Source of the DNA: Sebastes aleutianus
Taxonomy: Eukaryota > Chordata > Actinopteri > Perciformes > Sebastidae
DNA length: 64,000 nucleotides
Direction of reading: 5' to 3'
NCBI GenBank assembly: GCA_916700875.1
Contig: CAKAKS010000067.1
Coordinates: forward strand, 5,646,909-5,710,908
The position numbers were made by a program, and so were the translations under genes. Positions 26,601 to 35,935 of this stretch are shown here, in pieces. Position 1 is the first letter of the stretch; every line of letters begins with the position of its first letter. The notes below the pieces were generated by a model. It had not been told where the DNA came from and searched no databases. It saw only the letters and a list, made by a program, of their open reading frames with translations.

Positions 26601-29600
26601 GGTATAAATATAAAACTGAATTGAACAGATCGGCCCCATTGTCACCGATACCCGATTCAGCTATTTGAGTCAGTATTGGCCCGATATCCGATCTGGTATC
26701 GGTATCAGTGCATCAGTAATTGCTGGGCCCGCTGGAGGGAAGAGAGGCACGGGAGAACCAGAACCAGGACTGTGTGGGGGGCACACTGTCAGACCCTGCT
26801 GCAGTAAAATGAGAGGTTTTCTAAAGGGACTCTGGTGCTTGGAAACACTACTGCTTTTGTCCACAGCGACCGCCAACATCAACACAAAATGAAAGTTCCT
26901 TGTCGTAGCTTTAGTAGTGGAATTTATTATTATTTATTTCTAATTTATTAAAGATAAAACGAAAATGAGATACAAACTGTTTTGTTCTGATTTGTCCACA
27001 TTTTGTGTCTCTGACTCTCTGTGTGTTCAGGCAGAACCCAATGTGTATTTTAGAGGCAGTGCGATTGCATACCAAGTCAACAGAAATTGACAAAAAGACA
27101 CAATTCAACATAACTTCTTAAATAAAATATCATATTGTGAATGAAGAACTTCGTCTCCTGTCCCAAAACTCTACAAACATGATCAGTCACAAAAACATAT
27201 TTTAAATCCATCCAACTACAACAAATCAGCAAAGATGGACATTTTACCGTGAAGTATTGCCCTGATATCATCAGCAATAAAACATCAAATGGACTTCCTC
27301 TTTTTAGTATCCCCAAAATCCCATGACAAACACAGCTTTTCCTCTTCAGGGAGACCATTAAACTGACCCATTTCTGTCCAGAGAGAGACTGATTCACATA
27401 AAGTTCTATATTTGCAACCAACAATTATTTGCAATGTTGATTCATCTTAATTTTTTCAATTAACAACTTTGTCTTATGTCAGAAAATAGTGAAAAAAATG
27501 CCCATTACAACTCCCATATTGATGTCTTCTTGTTTTGTCCGACCGACATCTGAAACCCAAAGATATTTCTGTCTGACGTTTGGAGATTTCCATCACGTAT
27601 CACCACCGACAGACAAAACATGTTTTAAACTTATGAACAAAAAACAAATAAGCACATACTGTAGGTCTGTAATGAACTGTCTTACACATGTATAGACTCA
27701 TAGACATTTAAAATGCCAGAAGCATAATCTGAAATCTAAAGCTGCGTATTCCTGTTCCATGTCACAGGCCTACTCTATACAGTAGACCTATTACACACTA
27801 TACTGTAAATGTCACAAGGCAGACTTGAAGTCCTGGTAATACTACTGTACTATACAGTATATGTGTGTGCAGCCCAGGACAGGTCAAGCAGACAGTAACA
27901 CTTTGGCTGCAGCTGGGGCTATAGGTACACCTGAGCACCCTGAGGTCATGGGGTCGGACTTTGGTAGATGTGGGAGTTTTGGTGTAACTTTCAATTTTGG
28001 TGAAGATCAGTTGTGGAAATATGGACATTTACATAAAAACATAAGATGTTAAACACTTCTCAAGTCAATGTGAAATAATCAGATTATAACCAGGAGGCTA
28101 CTGGCTACAATCTCAGGATTTGCTGCTTTTCTAATAGTAAACTAAATAGTGTATGAGGGTTGCAAAGGGTCTGCAAATTTCCGGAAAATTTCCAGAATTT
28201 TTCCTAGGGACGTTAAGTTCAGCAATCTGGGGAATTTTTGCACAATTTCAATATAAAAACTGCCTTCACATGTACAGATCATTTAACATCCCATAAGGCA
28301 ATCCTCTACATGCACACTGCATTCTGCCATCATGTGCAGCCCACACTACTACTACTACTAACAACACTACTGCACTGTCTGAGCCAAACATACTTTCATG
28401 TAAGATTTAATTATATTACTGTCGTGAATATATTTCATATTTTTTACGCTATTTCAGTTAACCAACAAATAGCCTCAAGTACAGTACACACAGTTTATAA
28501 CTTGTTAACACCTTCTGCTAGTTTTTGCTAGCTAGCTGTTACCATGTGGGATGTAGCTTGAGTGAACATGCTAATTGAAGAGTTTTAATTAACCTATTTC
28601 CATTCATTCTTTATTGTGAAACATTTATTTTATAAATTAGTTGTTCAGTTTAAACCCTTAAAAGTTTACACACAGCCACCATTGTTGGCTCCAACTTTCA
28701 AAGTATACCTTTCCCCCATTAGTTAACTTGCTAACTAAGCTAAGCTAAGCTTATTAACCACAGGGCACATTCTAGCCTGTGTGTTTGACAAATTAATGGA
28801 ATTATTTGGCAAATTAAAGGATTTTATTACACGGCATTGTTGAATACTCCATTCTGACGGTCTGTTATTTCTTTATTGCAGAACGCTGTGATGTATAACA
28901 GGCCGTTGCTATGGGCACAGTTCTGATCTTGGACCATTTCTGTGTCAACGTATGGATTTCTTAAGTAAGTAGCTGTGTAATGATCAGTATAATGCACAGC
29001 GGGCGGGTCATTTTTGTAAAATAAACCCCTTCAGGGCGATGCAAGACTTGGGGTCCTGTCGGGGTTTATTTTGCAACAATGACCCGCTCGCTGTACATTA
29101 TCCCTCACGTCTGTTTATGATATGGTAAAATTGTTGTTTCTATCTGCATATGACACGGTAAATACAGCCTGAGCAGATAACTTCTACAGTATATTTGTGT
29201 TTTATTCCTGGTAATTCCCAAGGAAAGTTTCCACCTTGAATATTTCCATATTTTTTTTGTTGGACAAAACCAGGCATTTTAATATGGAAATTATAATACA
29301 ATGATCACTGCAAAAAAAATAAAAAATGTCAGTGACCAGCAATTATGAAATATTTTGATACTTGACCTTATAAGTCATTATAAAATGCTCTATGATTACT
29401 GTTATAAAGCGTTATGAATATTTATCAGTGAATATAACTATATTCATACAGTGCTATAAGCAGATTATAACACATTATACATGTGTTTATCATGCATTAT
29501 AGATATGGGCGTCATAGATTAGCTACCAATGTTTCTTCCACCACTGGTGAGGCTACTGTACAGCATGTGTGCACCCCAGGATATGTCAGTAATATAGATT

Positions 29601-30966
29601 TAATCAGTGACCATGGGCTATAGCTGTTGTCAAACACCCCCATGTGTATCATTCAAATTCATGACTGCACCCAGAAGCTGTTTTAGGAAGCTCTTCCCAA
29701 CATGGCACCAAAAGAGGAAAGTATAGCCAATCCACAATCCACAGCATCACTACTGCTTGACACCATGCAGGTGTGACTGACTGACAGGCCTGCAGGGGCC
29801 AACTCCCTGTTTCTAATCCAACATGAGAGGAAGTAGGTTCCTCATCTGCTCAGCTTCTGTTGTATCTTTCATGACCCATCTGTATAAGGATATAGAAGAT
29901 GAGTGACCTGAAAGCCCCCCCATGCACCCTCATGTGTGTGTTGGCCCTGCAGAGGAGAGCATGCTAAAGATGGCAGCTGGTATACCACAGCTGTAAAAAG
30001 AGTTTGGCATCATTCAGAGGCCACCATGGTGCCAAGAGTGCCAACTATAGAGTCATCTGGAGCAGCCCTCTCTCTGCTCATTCATTCATTAATTCCACAC
30101 ACACACATACACACACACACACACACACAGCATCATTACACCCATCCCATACAGGCCTCCATCCATCCATCCTCTTACCTCCATATCTGGCCCAGCTGGA
30201 GGATGTGTATGACGGACTGGCCGAACCAGACGCAGAAGGAGTAGTAGGCCGTTCTCTTCCTGCTGCTCCTGCCGCCCAGCGCGGTGCTCGCCGTGCTGTT
30301 GGTCGTGGTGTTCTTGCTGGCGGTCGACGCCTGCCTCTGCGGCGTGGCCGGGTGGTGGTGGTGCTGAGCGGCGGTAACGTCTCCGTGCGAGGCCGAGCCG
30401 CTCAGCAGCTTGTTCCCGTCCATGTGGGAGCAGTCAGCGGACTCCGCGCCGCCGCCGCCGCCACCGCCACCGCCACCGGAGCCGCCGTCCTCGGTCCCGA
30501 AGTCGTGGACGAACCATCTAAAGCTGAAGAGCTGCACCGAGAAGGAGCCGAGCACGACGAAGAAGAGCGTCAGGCCGAACCACCAGTATTCGCGACGGAG
30601 GTAGTAGTCCACCGACAGCCACACGTCGGTGCCCACGTCGGCCAGATACACGCACACCGCGGCCACTATCCAGAGGCAGTCCCACACCGTGTACCTCTGC
30701 TGCTGCTGCTGCTGCTCGCCTCTGCCCAGCCGGAGACACGTCGAGCTGGAGCCGCCTCCTCCTCCACCTCCACCTCCTCCTCCGCCGCCGCAGCACCGCG
30801 ACTCCCCGTTAGCGAAGTCCCCGTCCGCGGTGCTGCCCGCGGAGTCTGGCTGCTGGCCGGCCGGGTGGAGCCCCTGCACCGAGCCGGAGTGCTCCGAGTT
30901 CTGCAGCGGGGTGAAGGCCACGTCGCTCTTCTTCATCTTCAGGACCCCGTCCGACTTAGCCGCCAT
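11857..30966 (-). CDS. xkr4: XK-related protein 4 (phospholipid scramblase family), complete gene, four coding exons
   Basis: Coding exons are 30966-30179, 17519-17320, 15543-15189 and 12457-11857 (788, 200, 355 and 601 bases; 647 residues plus stop). All introns are GT-AG and the phases close. The protein is a multi-pass plasma-membrane protein of the XKR family. Mammalian XKR4 scrambles phospholipids and exposes phosphatidylserine after caspase cleavage and binding of an XRCC4 fragment (family knowledge). The start MAAKSDG, the DVGTDVWL and FFVVLG membrane segments, FLESAPQLVLQL, the HWCIMTFWIVHCE region, NVKEGRTR and the C-terminus RLEYETTL all fit XKR4 better than XKR6 or XKR7 as I recall them. 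The length is close to that of mammalian XKR4 (about 650). Oddities are a 13-Gly run, a 6-Gln run, a 10-Gly run and an extra intron in the 3' part. Assignment to xkr4 rather than a teleost duplicate (a or b) is open. Confidence 0.93.
12458..15188 (-). other. xkr4 intron 3
   Basis: The 2731-base intron has GT-AG ends. It contains a dispersed repeat copy (13598-14034) and otherwise unrecognised AT-rich sequence. In mouse, as I recall it, the flanking coding sequence is one exon. Confidence 0.75.
13598..14034 (+). repeat. Dispersed inverted-ended repeat in xkr4 intron 3
   Basis: It shares with 6128-6616 the stretch of GTACGCC near the ends, AAGCCCAACCATGACATG, TTGCCTAAACCTAACTGTGG and the end TACGCCTTCCTGTGAGACC. 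About 430 bases, with no coding capacity. Confidence 0.68.
15189..15543 (-). CDS. xkr4: xkr4 coding exon 3 (residues 330-447)
   Basis: The acceptor is CTGCAG|GTATGAC and the donor is ACAAG|GTGAGG. The translation starts MTAAASLVSLAWALASYQ and continues through SRDDKKPISY and RVITFALFASVFQLYFGIF to SWFNVKEGRTR. It covers three or four hydrophobic membrane segments of the XKR fold. The reading frame continues without a break into exon 4 through a shared arginine codon. Confidence 0.94.
15789..15950 (-). repeat. LINE 3'-end-like fragment in xkr4 intron 2
   Basis: TTCAACTTTATTGTCACTGC and the following CAAAATGCAGTTTAGCATC resemble the 3' ends of fish non-LTR elements in reverse orientation. It is too short to classify. 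Confidence 0.5.
15952..16062 (+). mobile_element. Truncated hAT-like end (TTCCGATACC family)
   Basis: It starts TAGAGTTGTTCCGATACCG and matches the left end of the element at 24092-26149 for about 100 bases (CCCAAAATTCGG, GTATGCACC-type stretch), then is cut off by the next repeat. Confidence 0.6.
16065..16437 (+). repeat. Dispersed repeat, copy 1 (partner at 59139-59690)
   Basis: CCATAGACTGTTAGAAG begins the copy. Shared stretches with 59139-59690 include CATCATGCTGTATTG, ACAATGTTTACTGAGGTAAT, GAAGTAGGCTCATTTTCTC and GAGTCGCCCCCT. Identity between the copies is high by eye over more than 200 bases. Confidence 0.75.
16438..17270 (-). other. Rest of xkr4 intron 2, low content
   Basis: 16625-16710 is an inverted fragment of the CCTAAACCTAAC family. 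Nothing else is recognisable before the (GT)n tract. Confidence 0.45.
17271..17299 (+). repeat. (GT)n microsatellite next to xkr4 exon 2 donor
   Basis: About 14 GT units, transcribed as CA repeats starting 20 bases inside the intron after exon 2. Confidence 0.9.
17320..17519 (-). CDS. xkr4: xkr4 coding exon 2 (residues 263-329)
   Basis: The acceptor is CTCCAG|GTATTTTC and the donor is CAAG|GTAACAC. The exon reads YFHTIYLGVRSRQS then YEFADVSMLHLLATFLESAP and QLVLQLCIII, the XKR-family segment after the second pair of membrane helices. It is exactly 200 bases, the same length as I recall for mouse Xkr4 exon 2. A (GT)n microsatellite (17271-17299, CA on the transcript) starts 20 bases into the following intron. 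Confidence 0.94.
18438..18472 (+). repeat. (GT)n microsatellite
   Basis: About 17 uninterrupted TG units inside xkr4 intron 1. Confidence 0.92.
19133..19815. mobile_element. hAT-like MITE (AGGGCTGTCAATCG family) interrupted by a LINE-like tail
   Basis: 19133-19260 (TAGGGCTATCAAAG, TTAACGCA repeats, GATTTTTAGGTTGTAGC) and 19670-19815 (GGAATCCATTGGTACCAACC, ATTAAATACTTGACAAAT) match parts of the family seen at 43560-43753, 48055-48650 and 54150-54540. Between them, about 19430-19661 ends CCACTGTGGGACTAATAAAGG plus ATCTTATCTT, a typical fish LINE/SINE 3' tail. Confidence 0.6.
19819..20050 (+). mobile_element. tRNA-derived SINE, internally deleted (no B box)
   Basis: It has GGCTGTGGCTCAGAGGGTAG (A-box region) at the left, and the body GATCCTGATGGGCAGGTTGG ... 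TGTAGTGTAAAGCGCTTTG ... CCATTTAC as in 56611-56917. The B-box segment GGTTCGATCCC and its surroundings are missing. Confidence 0.82.
20504..20971. mobile_element. 468-bp hAT-like MITE with perfect 8-bp target site duplication
   Basis: It is flanked by CTTGCTAC at 20496-20503 and 20972-20979. The ends TAGGGCTGTGCTGAAT and ATTCGGTTCAGCCCTT are imperfect terminal inverted repeats. The interior has a (CTGT)n microsatellite (20600-20637), GAAGCTTCG-type repeats and no coding region. Confidence 0.85.
22300..22410. repeat. Dispersed repeat fragment
   Basis: ACCAGGTACCAGGTACTGTCC followed by TTTTCCTAATGGAAAAC and CGTGCCGTACCGTGCC looks like part of a common fish MITE. The boundaries are unclear. Confidence 0.4.
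23335..23450. repeat. LINE/SINE tail-like repeat
   Basis: TTCAATTCAATTGATCTTTATATAGC followed by AATCATAACAGAAGTTATC and AGAGCCGGTCTAGAC resembles a frequent fish retroposon tail. It has no coding capacity. Confidence 0.45.
24092..26149. mobile_element. hAT-like element split by a LINE insertion, 8-bp degenerate TSD
   Basis: The left end TAGAGTCGTTCCGATAC and right end ...GGGAACATCTCTA are inverted. Flanks GCTGCATG (24084-24091) and GTTACATG (26150-26157) agree at six of eight bases. The LINE fragment at 24540-25750 lies inside. No hAT transposase is visible. Confidence 0.7.
24540..25750 (+). pseudogene. LINE reverse transcriptase fragment (CR1/L2/Rex1-like), frameshifted
   Basis: It reads QFAYKQVHSTEDAVVTLVHL, then LFLDFSSAFNTIQP, NVGAPQGCISSPVLFTLYT and, one frame away, a YSDD box. 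KYLGVMIDSTLSW and a short C-terminal region follow. The frameshift just before YSDD breaks the enzyme. The 5' part of the element is missing. The 3' end has GTATCGTATCG repeats. It lies antisense within xkr4 intron 1. The exact LINE clade is uncertain. Confidence 0.85.
26540..26710. repeat. 3' part of GATGCACCGATC-type hAT-like MITE
   Basis: TAATGCAGCAACAAATTGGTT, GTCACCGATACCCGATTC and TATTTGAGTCAGTATTGGCC match 45275-45445 closely. The 5' half is absent or diverged. Confidence 0.65.
26745..26880 (+). repeat. Repeat copy paired with 46390-46530
   Basis: CACTGTCAGACCCTGCTGCAG, then GAGAGGTTTTCTAAAGGG and GGAAACACTACTGCTTTTGTC recur with about 90 percent similarity by eye at 46390-46530. It is a non-coding dispersed repeat of unknown class. 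Confidence 0.65.
28990..29100. repeat. Foldback element: 40-bp arms, 31-bp loop
   Basis: The arms 28990-29029 and 29061-29100 are inverted copies with about four mismatches (TAATGCACAGCGGGCGGGTC against TAATGTACAGCGAGCGGGTC). It probably forms a stable hairpin. Confidence 0.88.
30096..30129 (+). repeat. (CA)n microsatellite near xkr4 exon 1 donor
   Basis: The interrupted CA tract is transcribed as GU repeats starting about 50 bases after the exon 1 splice donor. Confidence 0.9.
30179..30966 (-). CDS. xkr4: xkr4 coding exon 1 (residues 1-262 plus two bases)
   Basis: The ATG at 30966-30964 has A at -3 and G at +4. An in-frame TAA lies two codons upstream, which fixes the start. The exon encodes a cytosolic N-terminus with low-complexity tracts (Gly 60-72, Gln 85-90, Gly 164-173). 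It also encodes two likely membrane segments, about 95-117 (WDCLWIVAAVCVYLADVGTD) and 128-147, then the conserved LQLGQIWR end. The donor reads TGGAG|GTAAG. The exon is very GC-rich with many CpGs, so it probably sits in a CpG island overlapping the promoter. A long open frame on the opposite strand is a by-product of this composition. Confidence 0.94.
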
Positions 30967-31625
30967 TATTTAGGAGCTTGTTGTAATATTACTCGACTAT
31001 TATTATTTCCTCCCCTTTCCTCCTCTCCTCTTCTCCCCGAGGCTGCTCCTGCCTCTCCCCGTCGACACCCTTCTTCTTCTCTTGTGGCTCTCTCCTCCTC
31101 CTCCTCCTCCTCTCTGGGCAGGACTAGCTCCTCCACACAGCCGCCTGCTCATAATACGGAATCATAGAGACAAAAAAGAGGACTGACCCGGTGCTTGCTC
31201 CCATATTTTGGTCCATATCAGCGTCTTTAATTTGGACCTCTCCTCTTTCTTCGGGTCGATGGTCCAGCTCACATCCAGCAGCGACTGGAGGCTTTTTTTC
31301 CTGCCGGTAGACAGTCGACCTGAAGCGGATTCAGCTTGTGCGGTGTGTCGCTCTTTGTCCTCCTCGGTGAGTCCTGGTGGTGCTGATGCTGAGGCTGATG
31401 TGGATGGAGATGGAGATGGAGATGGAGACAGGAGCGGAGGAAAAGAGGAAGGCTGCGTCCATCTGCTTCTTCTATGGCACAGACTAAAAACTATGACATC
31501 ATCCCCCCCCTCTCCCTCTCTCTCTCTCCCTCTCTCTCTCTCTCTCGCTCTCTCTCTCTCTCGCTCTCTGGATGACTCTCTCTCTTTCTGCCTGTCTCTC
31601 TCTGGCTGTTTGCATACCCTTTGAG
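30967..31625 (-). promoter_or_regulatory. Probable xkr4 5' UTR and promoter region
   Basis: This stretch is directly upstream of the xkr4 ATG on the minus strand. It is GC- and pyrimidine-rich, contiguous with the CpG-rich exon 1, and ends in a (CT)n tract (about 31510-31569) on the plus strand. No TATA box is evident. No transcription start can be placed. Confidence 0.45.
31510..31569 (+). repeat. (CT)n simple repeat
   Basis: About 60 bases of interrupted TC/CT upstream of xkr4, giving GA-rich sequence on the transcribed orientation. Confidence 0.88.
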
Positions 31626-32149
31626 CTCCAAAGTAAAGACTATACTCTGGTCAAAATCTGCTGTCATACAAACATTGCTGTCTCAAGTCCACCTGGCTGT
31701 CAGCATGCAGTCTGCCATGATGTGGGTCAGGATGGAAAGGAGGCTGAGGGAGCTGAAGCAGTCTCAAGTCCTGCAGAGTATACAGACTGCTCTCCAGTAC
31801 CATGGACAGTTACTGACTGTTATCCAGCAGCCCCTGCAGAGACTTGAGCTTCATACTTTACAGTGCTTAAGCAGTTCCCTGTTCAGCCATCACCACATCA
31901 TTTTATACTGTGCAGCACTGAATGTGTCCATCATAAAGGCCGTATCACACTCATAACTCCCCAAACTGGTGCCACAGAGTTGGAAGAATATACTGTCTAA
32001 AATAGCATTGTACAGTATACTGTAGCATTAAAGCAGGAGAACAGACCCAGACATAAAGTACACAAACATCTGTAGATGGGGGGCAAAGGTGGTCCCCCCC
32101 CCCCACCTCTCCTAACTAGGAGCAAGACACACAGACTTTATAGGTGTTC
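31626..32149. other. Intergenic, no recognised content
   Basis: Short open frames are present without coding or splice signals. A C-run is at about 32093-32104. Confidence 0.45.
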
Positions 32150-32760
32150 AGCCTCTTTTTGTTTTTGTCTCTTTGTAGTCGTTACGAAGGTCTTTGTGGT
32201 TTGTGTCTTTTTGTGGTCATTATGTGTTTCTTTGTAGTTGTTTTGTGTCTCTTTATAGTCTTTTTTTAGTCTTTGTGGTAATTTTGTGTATCTTCGTGGT
32301 TGTTTTGCCCCTTTTCATAGTCGTTACAAGTGTCTTTGTAAATGTTTTGTGTCTCTTTGTGGTTGTTTTGCCCCTTTTCATAGTTGTTTTGAGTCTCTTT
32401 GTAGATATTTTGAGTCTGTTTGCACACATTTTGTTTCTCTTTGTAGTCATTTTGTGTCTCATTGTGGTTGTTCTGCCCCATTACATTCAATCAGTCATTG
32501 TGAGTCTCTTTGTAGATCTGTTTTGAGTCTGTAGTTGTTTTGTGTCTGTTTGTAGTCAGTTTGTTTCTCTTTGTGGTTGTTTTCCCCCTTTTCATAGTCA
32601 TTGCAAGTCTCTTTGTAGATGTTTTGAGTCTTTGTAGTCATTTTATGTCTCTTTATGATCTTTTTTAGTCTCTTTGTGGTTGCTTTGTGTCTCTTTGTAG
32701 TCATTTTGTGTCTCTCTGTGGGTGTTTTGCCCCTTTTCATAGTTGTTGTGAGTTGTCAGT
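32150..32760. repeat. Imperfect 21-bp-type minisatellite (TTTTGTGTCTCTTTGTAGTCA)
   Basis: Many degenerate units of about 21 to 27 bases run across 600 bases. Because most units are multiples of three, open frames appear on both strands (heptad-like KETQN repeats on the minus strand). These are not genes. Confidence 0.82.
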
Positions 32761-33657
32761 TTAAATATAAGCGGTAATATGCCTACAACCCATAAAATAC
32801 AGTTGCCAAAAAGAGATTACAGCTCCTACCATGTCACTGAAGGGTTATCTATGTCTCAAAATGACCTGATATCATTCATGAGAGTTATATATGACATATT
32901 ATAGTCCCCCCACCCTCCCTAAAGCAGTACATGTGTCAAGCTTTTGACTTTTTGACCACTATATTGTAGGTGTTCCTGCCGTTCACCTGCTTTATGGACA
33001 GAGGTTGGCAAAATAACACTTTTTGGTTAAATCCAGTCATATAGTACATCACCCCAATCATGACATCAACAATGACATGTTAGACTCAAATCAAACATGT
33101 GTGACATGATTTATTATAAGCATTTATTTTGAGTACAGTACAGACCACCACATGCACTCTGGCTGGGATTTACACTTCAGGGGCGTATCTCTCAGTTAAA
33201 GAATAACACTCTCATGAAACGCATTCGCCATGTTGGGCATACTGCTGCATATCAATCACATTCACAGCAACCAATCAAATTAGTTTCATTCAGGCCTTGT
33301 AAGACAGGGACTTCATCTGCAACGCCCCATCGGCAACAGTGAATGCTAGACAAACCATCTGTAAATACTGATAATATAGCGGATTACGATACAATACTCT
33401 CAAGTTTAAACATGCACAATCATAGTATTTAATTTTACACACAATAAATAAAACACAACAATAACGAATGTGCAGTAAACACAGGATTTCATGATATGAC
33501 AATGTAGTACGAGACCTGGGGCCATCATGGGGGAGATCACCATGGTAACCTATGCTGCACGGCTAACCACTCCAGTCGAGATTCAGTTCAGAGGATCGGA
33601 TCGAAACGTGTCAACAGCCCAACTACTGACCAATCAGATCACTGTCCATGTCTACAG
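32761..33657. other. Intergenic, no recognised content
   Basis: AT-rich sequence with no exon, RNA gene or clear repeat structure. Confidence 0.45.
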
Positions 33658-33790
33658 GACCCGCCCTACTCTGCTTCTGATTGGCTTACCCTGATATTCT
33701 TAACCTAACCCTAACCAATCTAACTCCTCATGCCTAATCCTAATTAACCCAACCTAGTACTAGCCAATCAGAGGCAGAGTAGGGCGGGTC
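33658..33790. repeat. Foldback with 28-bp arms and telomere-like loop
   Basis: GACCCGCCCTACTCTGCTTC (33658) and its inverted copy GCAGAGTAGGGCGGGTC (ending 33790) extend through TGATTGGC/GCCAATCA. The loop contains TTAACCTAACCCTAACC. One mismatch is visible in the arms. Confidence 0.85.
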
Positions 33791-34497
33791 ATGACTTCAC
33801 CATCCGAGGGAAACAGAAATTGGCCTACAGGATCCTGACAGGGACAAAAGTGTTGAGTTTCACAATAAAGTGACAAGTAACAAAGAGCATTTTTTATACT
33901 TCCATGATGATAACGTCAGACATAGAGGGCATGATTTTAACCCAACCATCTGTGCACTCTGGGTTTAAAAAAACGCTAAAAAACAACAATTGCAGGATAC
34001 TAGTTGTGCTCAATTTCTTCATTAGCTCCCATTATATTATAAATGCAATATTATGGCCAAATTGACCTTATTAAGAGTTATTTTCTTTTTAAATTTTTTA
34101 TTTTTTTTCATCTCTAGCTTTAGCTGCTTACTTCACTGGTTGCTGTTTTGAAGTATATTGCATTTAGTTGCAATAGCTTTTTCATTATGCAAGAACAGCC
34201 CCACAAATACATTTTAGACTTAATATCAGGATATTTTTTCTACTACTTCTATTCCTCCTTAAAGCTTGGGTAGGTAACATTGGAGAAACCAGCAAGTGTA
34301 TGCTAGATTAAAAAAATTATACAACCTAAAAACCCAGTCCAGTGTTGCCAACTCTTTTCCAGTAACAGTAGCTAGCAGCACTAGCTCCAGAAGTCCCTAA
34401 ATCTAGAGAGAAAGTCACCAAGTCGGCAACACTGACAGTCCGTCCCGTCAGGCCTCCCTCCAAAGACACTCCCCCAAAATGATCATAATTAAAGTAA

Positions 34498-35143
34498 TAG
34501 GGGTGTAACAATACGTGTAATTATAATGAACCGTTCGGCGCAGGACGTTTGGCTCAGTCCGCGACATCCTTTTCGGTGTCTACTACTCAGACCGAGCCAA
34601 AGCAACTAATGATAGTGTTTATCGCTGCGTATGCGACCACACTCGATCGTAAACAATACAGAATTAATGCTTATGGTCAAAGTGTTTTGAGTCCCGCTAC
34701 GATTTGTGTGTCAATCTGTTGTGCCTGCCCTGCATGAACGAGCACAAGCTGCAGTTCAGGAATTATCAACATGATGGCATTACAGAATCAGAAATACTTA
34801 CATTGATCCCGGGGAGGGGGGAACTGGGTTACATTTACATAATATTACATTAACATAACAGACATTTCTTTTATCTATTTATATTTTATTGACAATATGT
34901 CAGTATTTTAGTGCCTTAACTGTTAAAGTAAGAATTATGGACAATGAGCAACTGTTGAATGTTAACAACATTTTTTGTTAACATTCAACAGTTTATTTTT
35001 TTTTTCAAAATAAAATGAAAAAAAAAAAGAGTAATTTTCTGCATTTTCTTTGTTTTCCCTATTGTACTGAAAACATACTGAACTGTGACCCCAAAACTGA
35101 GGCACATACCGAACCATGAATATTGTGTACCGTTACACCCCTA
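34498..35143. mobile_element. hAT-like MITE with TAGGGGTGTAAC ends
   Basis: The left end TAGGGGTGTAACAATAC and right end GTACCGTTACACCCCTA are inverted. It is about 646 bases with no coding region. An inner hairpin at about 34950-34992 has perfect GTTGAATGTTAACAA arms. No clean 8-bp target duplication is visible. Confidence 0.72.
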
Positions 35144-35884
35144 CAGTATAATGACCATAAATAACCAACATGGCTAGTACAGTCCTGTGACAGCCACAGA
35201 TACCGGATCGTTTCCTTTTTTTTGTCAGAGCATTTGATTTATTGATTGCTGAGAGTTTCAATAAATATAACAAAAATGTTTCTAAAATACATTACCTACC
35301 CCAGCTTTAATTTATACTAGTTGTGTCTTTATTCCATCAGTCTTTTACCTGCTGCTGCATAACTCCTGGGAATTTCATCTTGTCCCACATCAAATAATAA
35401 CAGTGGGCCCTTTTCTGTTGATGTGATTGGCTCGTAATTCAGAAAGCTGCCCCAGTAATGTGCTCAAAGTTGGATCAGTAAACTGGAGTTAAGTGAGCCA
35501 GTTGATTCATGATACCAGTTAGACTCAGTGAAGATAAGCAACTCAAAGAGAGCCAGGCTGTTGATACGGGCCCCAGATGGTGTGGAGTGGCGTTTTCCAT
35601 CACATTTTTTTTGCTGTGTTTTAATTTAGATTAAAGCTCTCAGCTGAAACCAACAGTATTTAAACCTTATGTGAAATATCTCACCGATTAAATGAAACTA
35701 ATTAAAAGCACTCAGGCAAAGCTTCGGAGATGACACTCCTGTGTATTTACACCATCACTGGAACATGAGTTCACATTTCCAGATTCCAAAAGCTAAAGGA
35801 AACCGTTTTGCCATTTTTGTCTCTCGTAGCTGAGTTTTAAGTTGAAAGGTCAAATGATCACCGCAGGAAACAGGAAGTGACTCA
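35144..35884 (-). other. Probable rnf31 3' UTR
   Basis: It directly follows the rnf31 stop on the minus strand. Candidate poly(A) signals (AATAAA on the minus strand) are at 35333-35328 and 35243-35238. There is no coding content. Confidence 0.5.
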
Positions 35885-35935
35885 TTATTTCTTGCGTGGC
35901 ACCTTGTCACCGAGCGGTACTTCATCCATCAGTTT
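35885..35935 (-). CDS. rnf31: rnf31 last coding exon
   Basis: Sixteen codons (KLMDEVPLGDKVPRKK) and a TAA stop follow the acceptor CTCTGCAG. They match the HOIP C-terminus EEVPLGQSIPRRRK. The 3' UTR lies below 35885. Possible AATAAA signals on the minus strand fall at 35333-35328 and 35243-35238, but neither is confirmed. Confidence 0.93.
   Translation of the reverse strand, partial: KLMDEVPLGDKVPRKK

Larger units (their letters stand above)
17520..30178 (-). other. xkr4 intron 1
   Basis: The 12.7-kb GT-AG intron holds most of the mobile elements listed separately (18438-29100). Parts not listed (17520-18437, 18473-18959, 21000-22290, 22420-23330, 23460-24080, 26890-28980, 29110-30095) show no gene. 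27470-27560 is an inverted fragment of the repeat at 60555-60800. Confidence 0.8.

Noticed and set aside
11857..30966. Assignment to xkr6 or xkr7
   Set aside because: The N-terminal MKKSDVAFTPLQN-type motif, exon 2 sequence and tail RLQYKDDAL...LEYETTL fit XKR4; XKR6 and XKR7 tails differ as I recall them.
30004..31167. 387-codon open frame on the plus strand opposite xkr4 exon 1
   Set aside because: It is a composition effect of the GC-rich, codon-biased exon on the other strand. It has a CA-repeat N-terminus, alanine/serine-rich low complexity and no splice or family support.
32194..32740. Leucine/valine-rich and KETQN-repeat open frames
   Set aside because: They are products of the degenerate TTTTGTGTCTCTTTGTAGTCA minisatellite.
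33690..33740. Interstitial telomeric repeat
   Set aside because: Only two or three degenerate CCTAACC units are present, forming the loop of a foldback; this is not an array.
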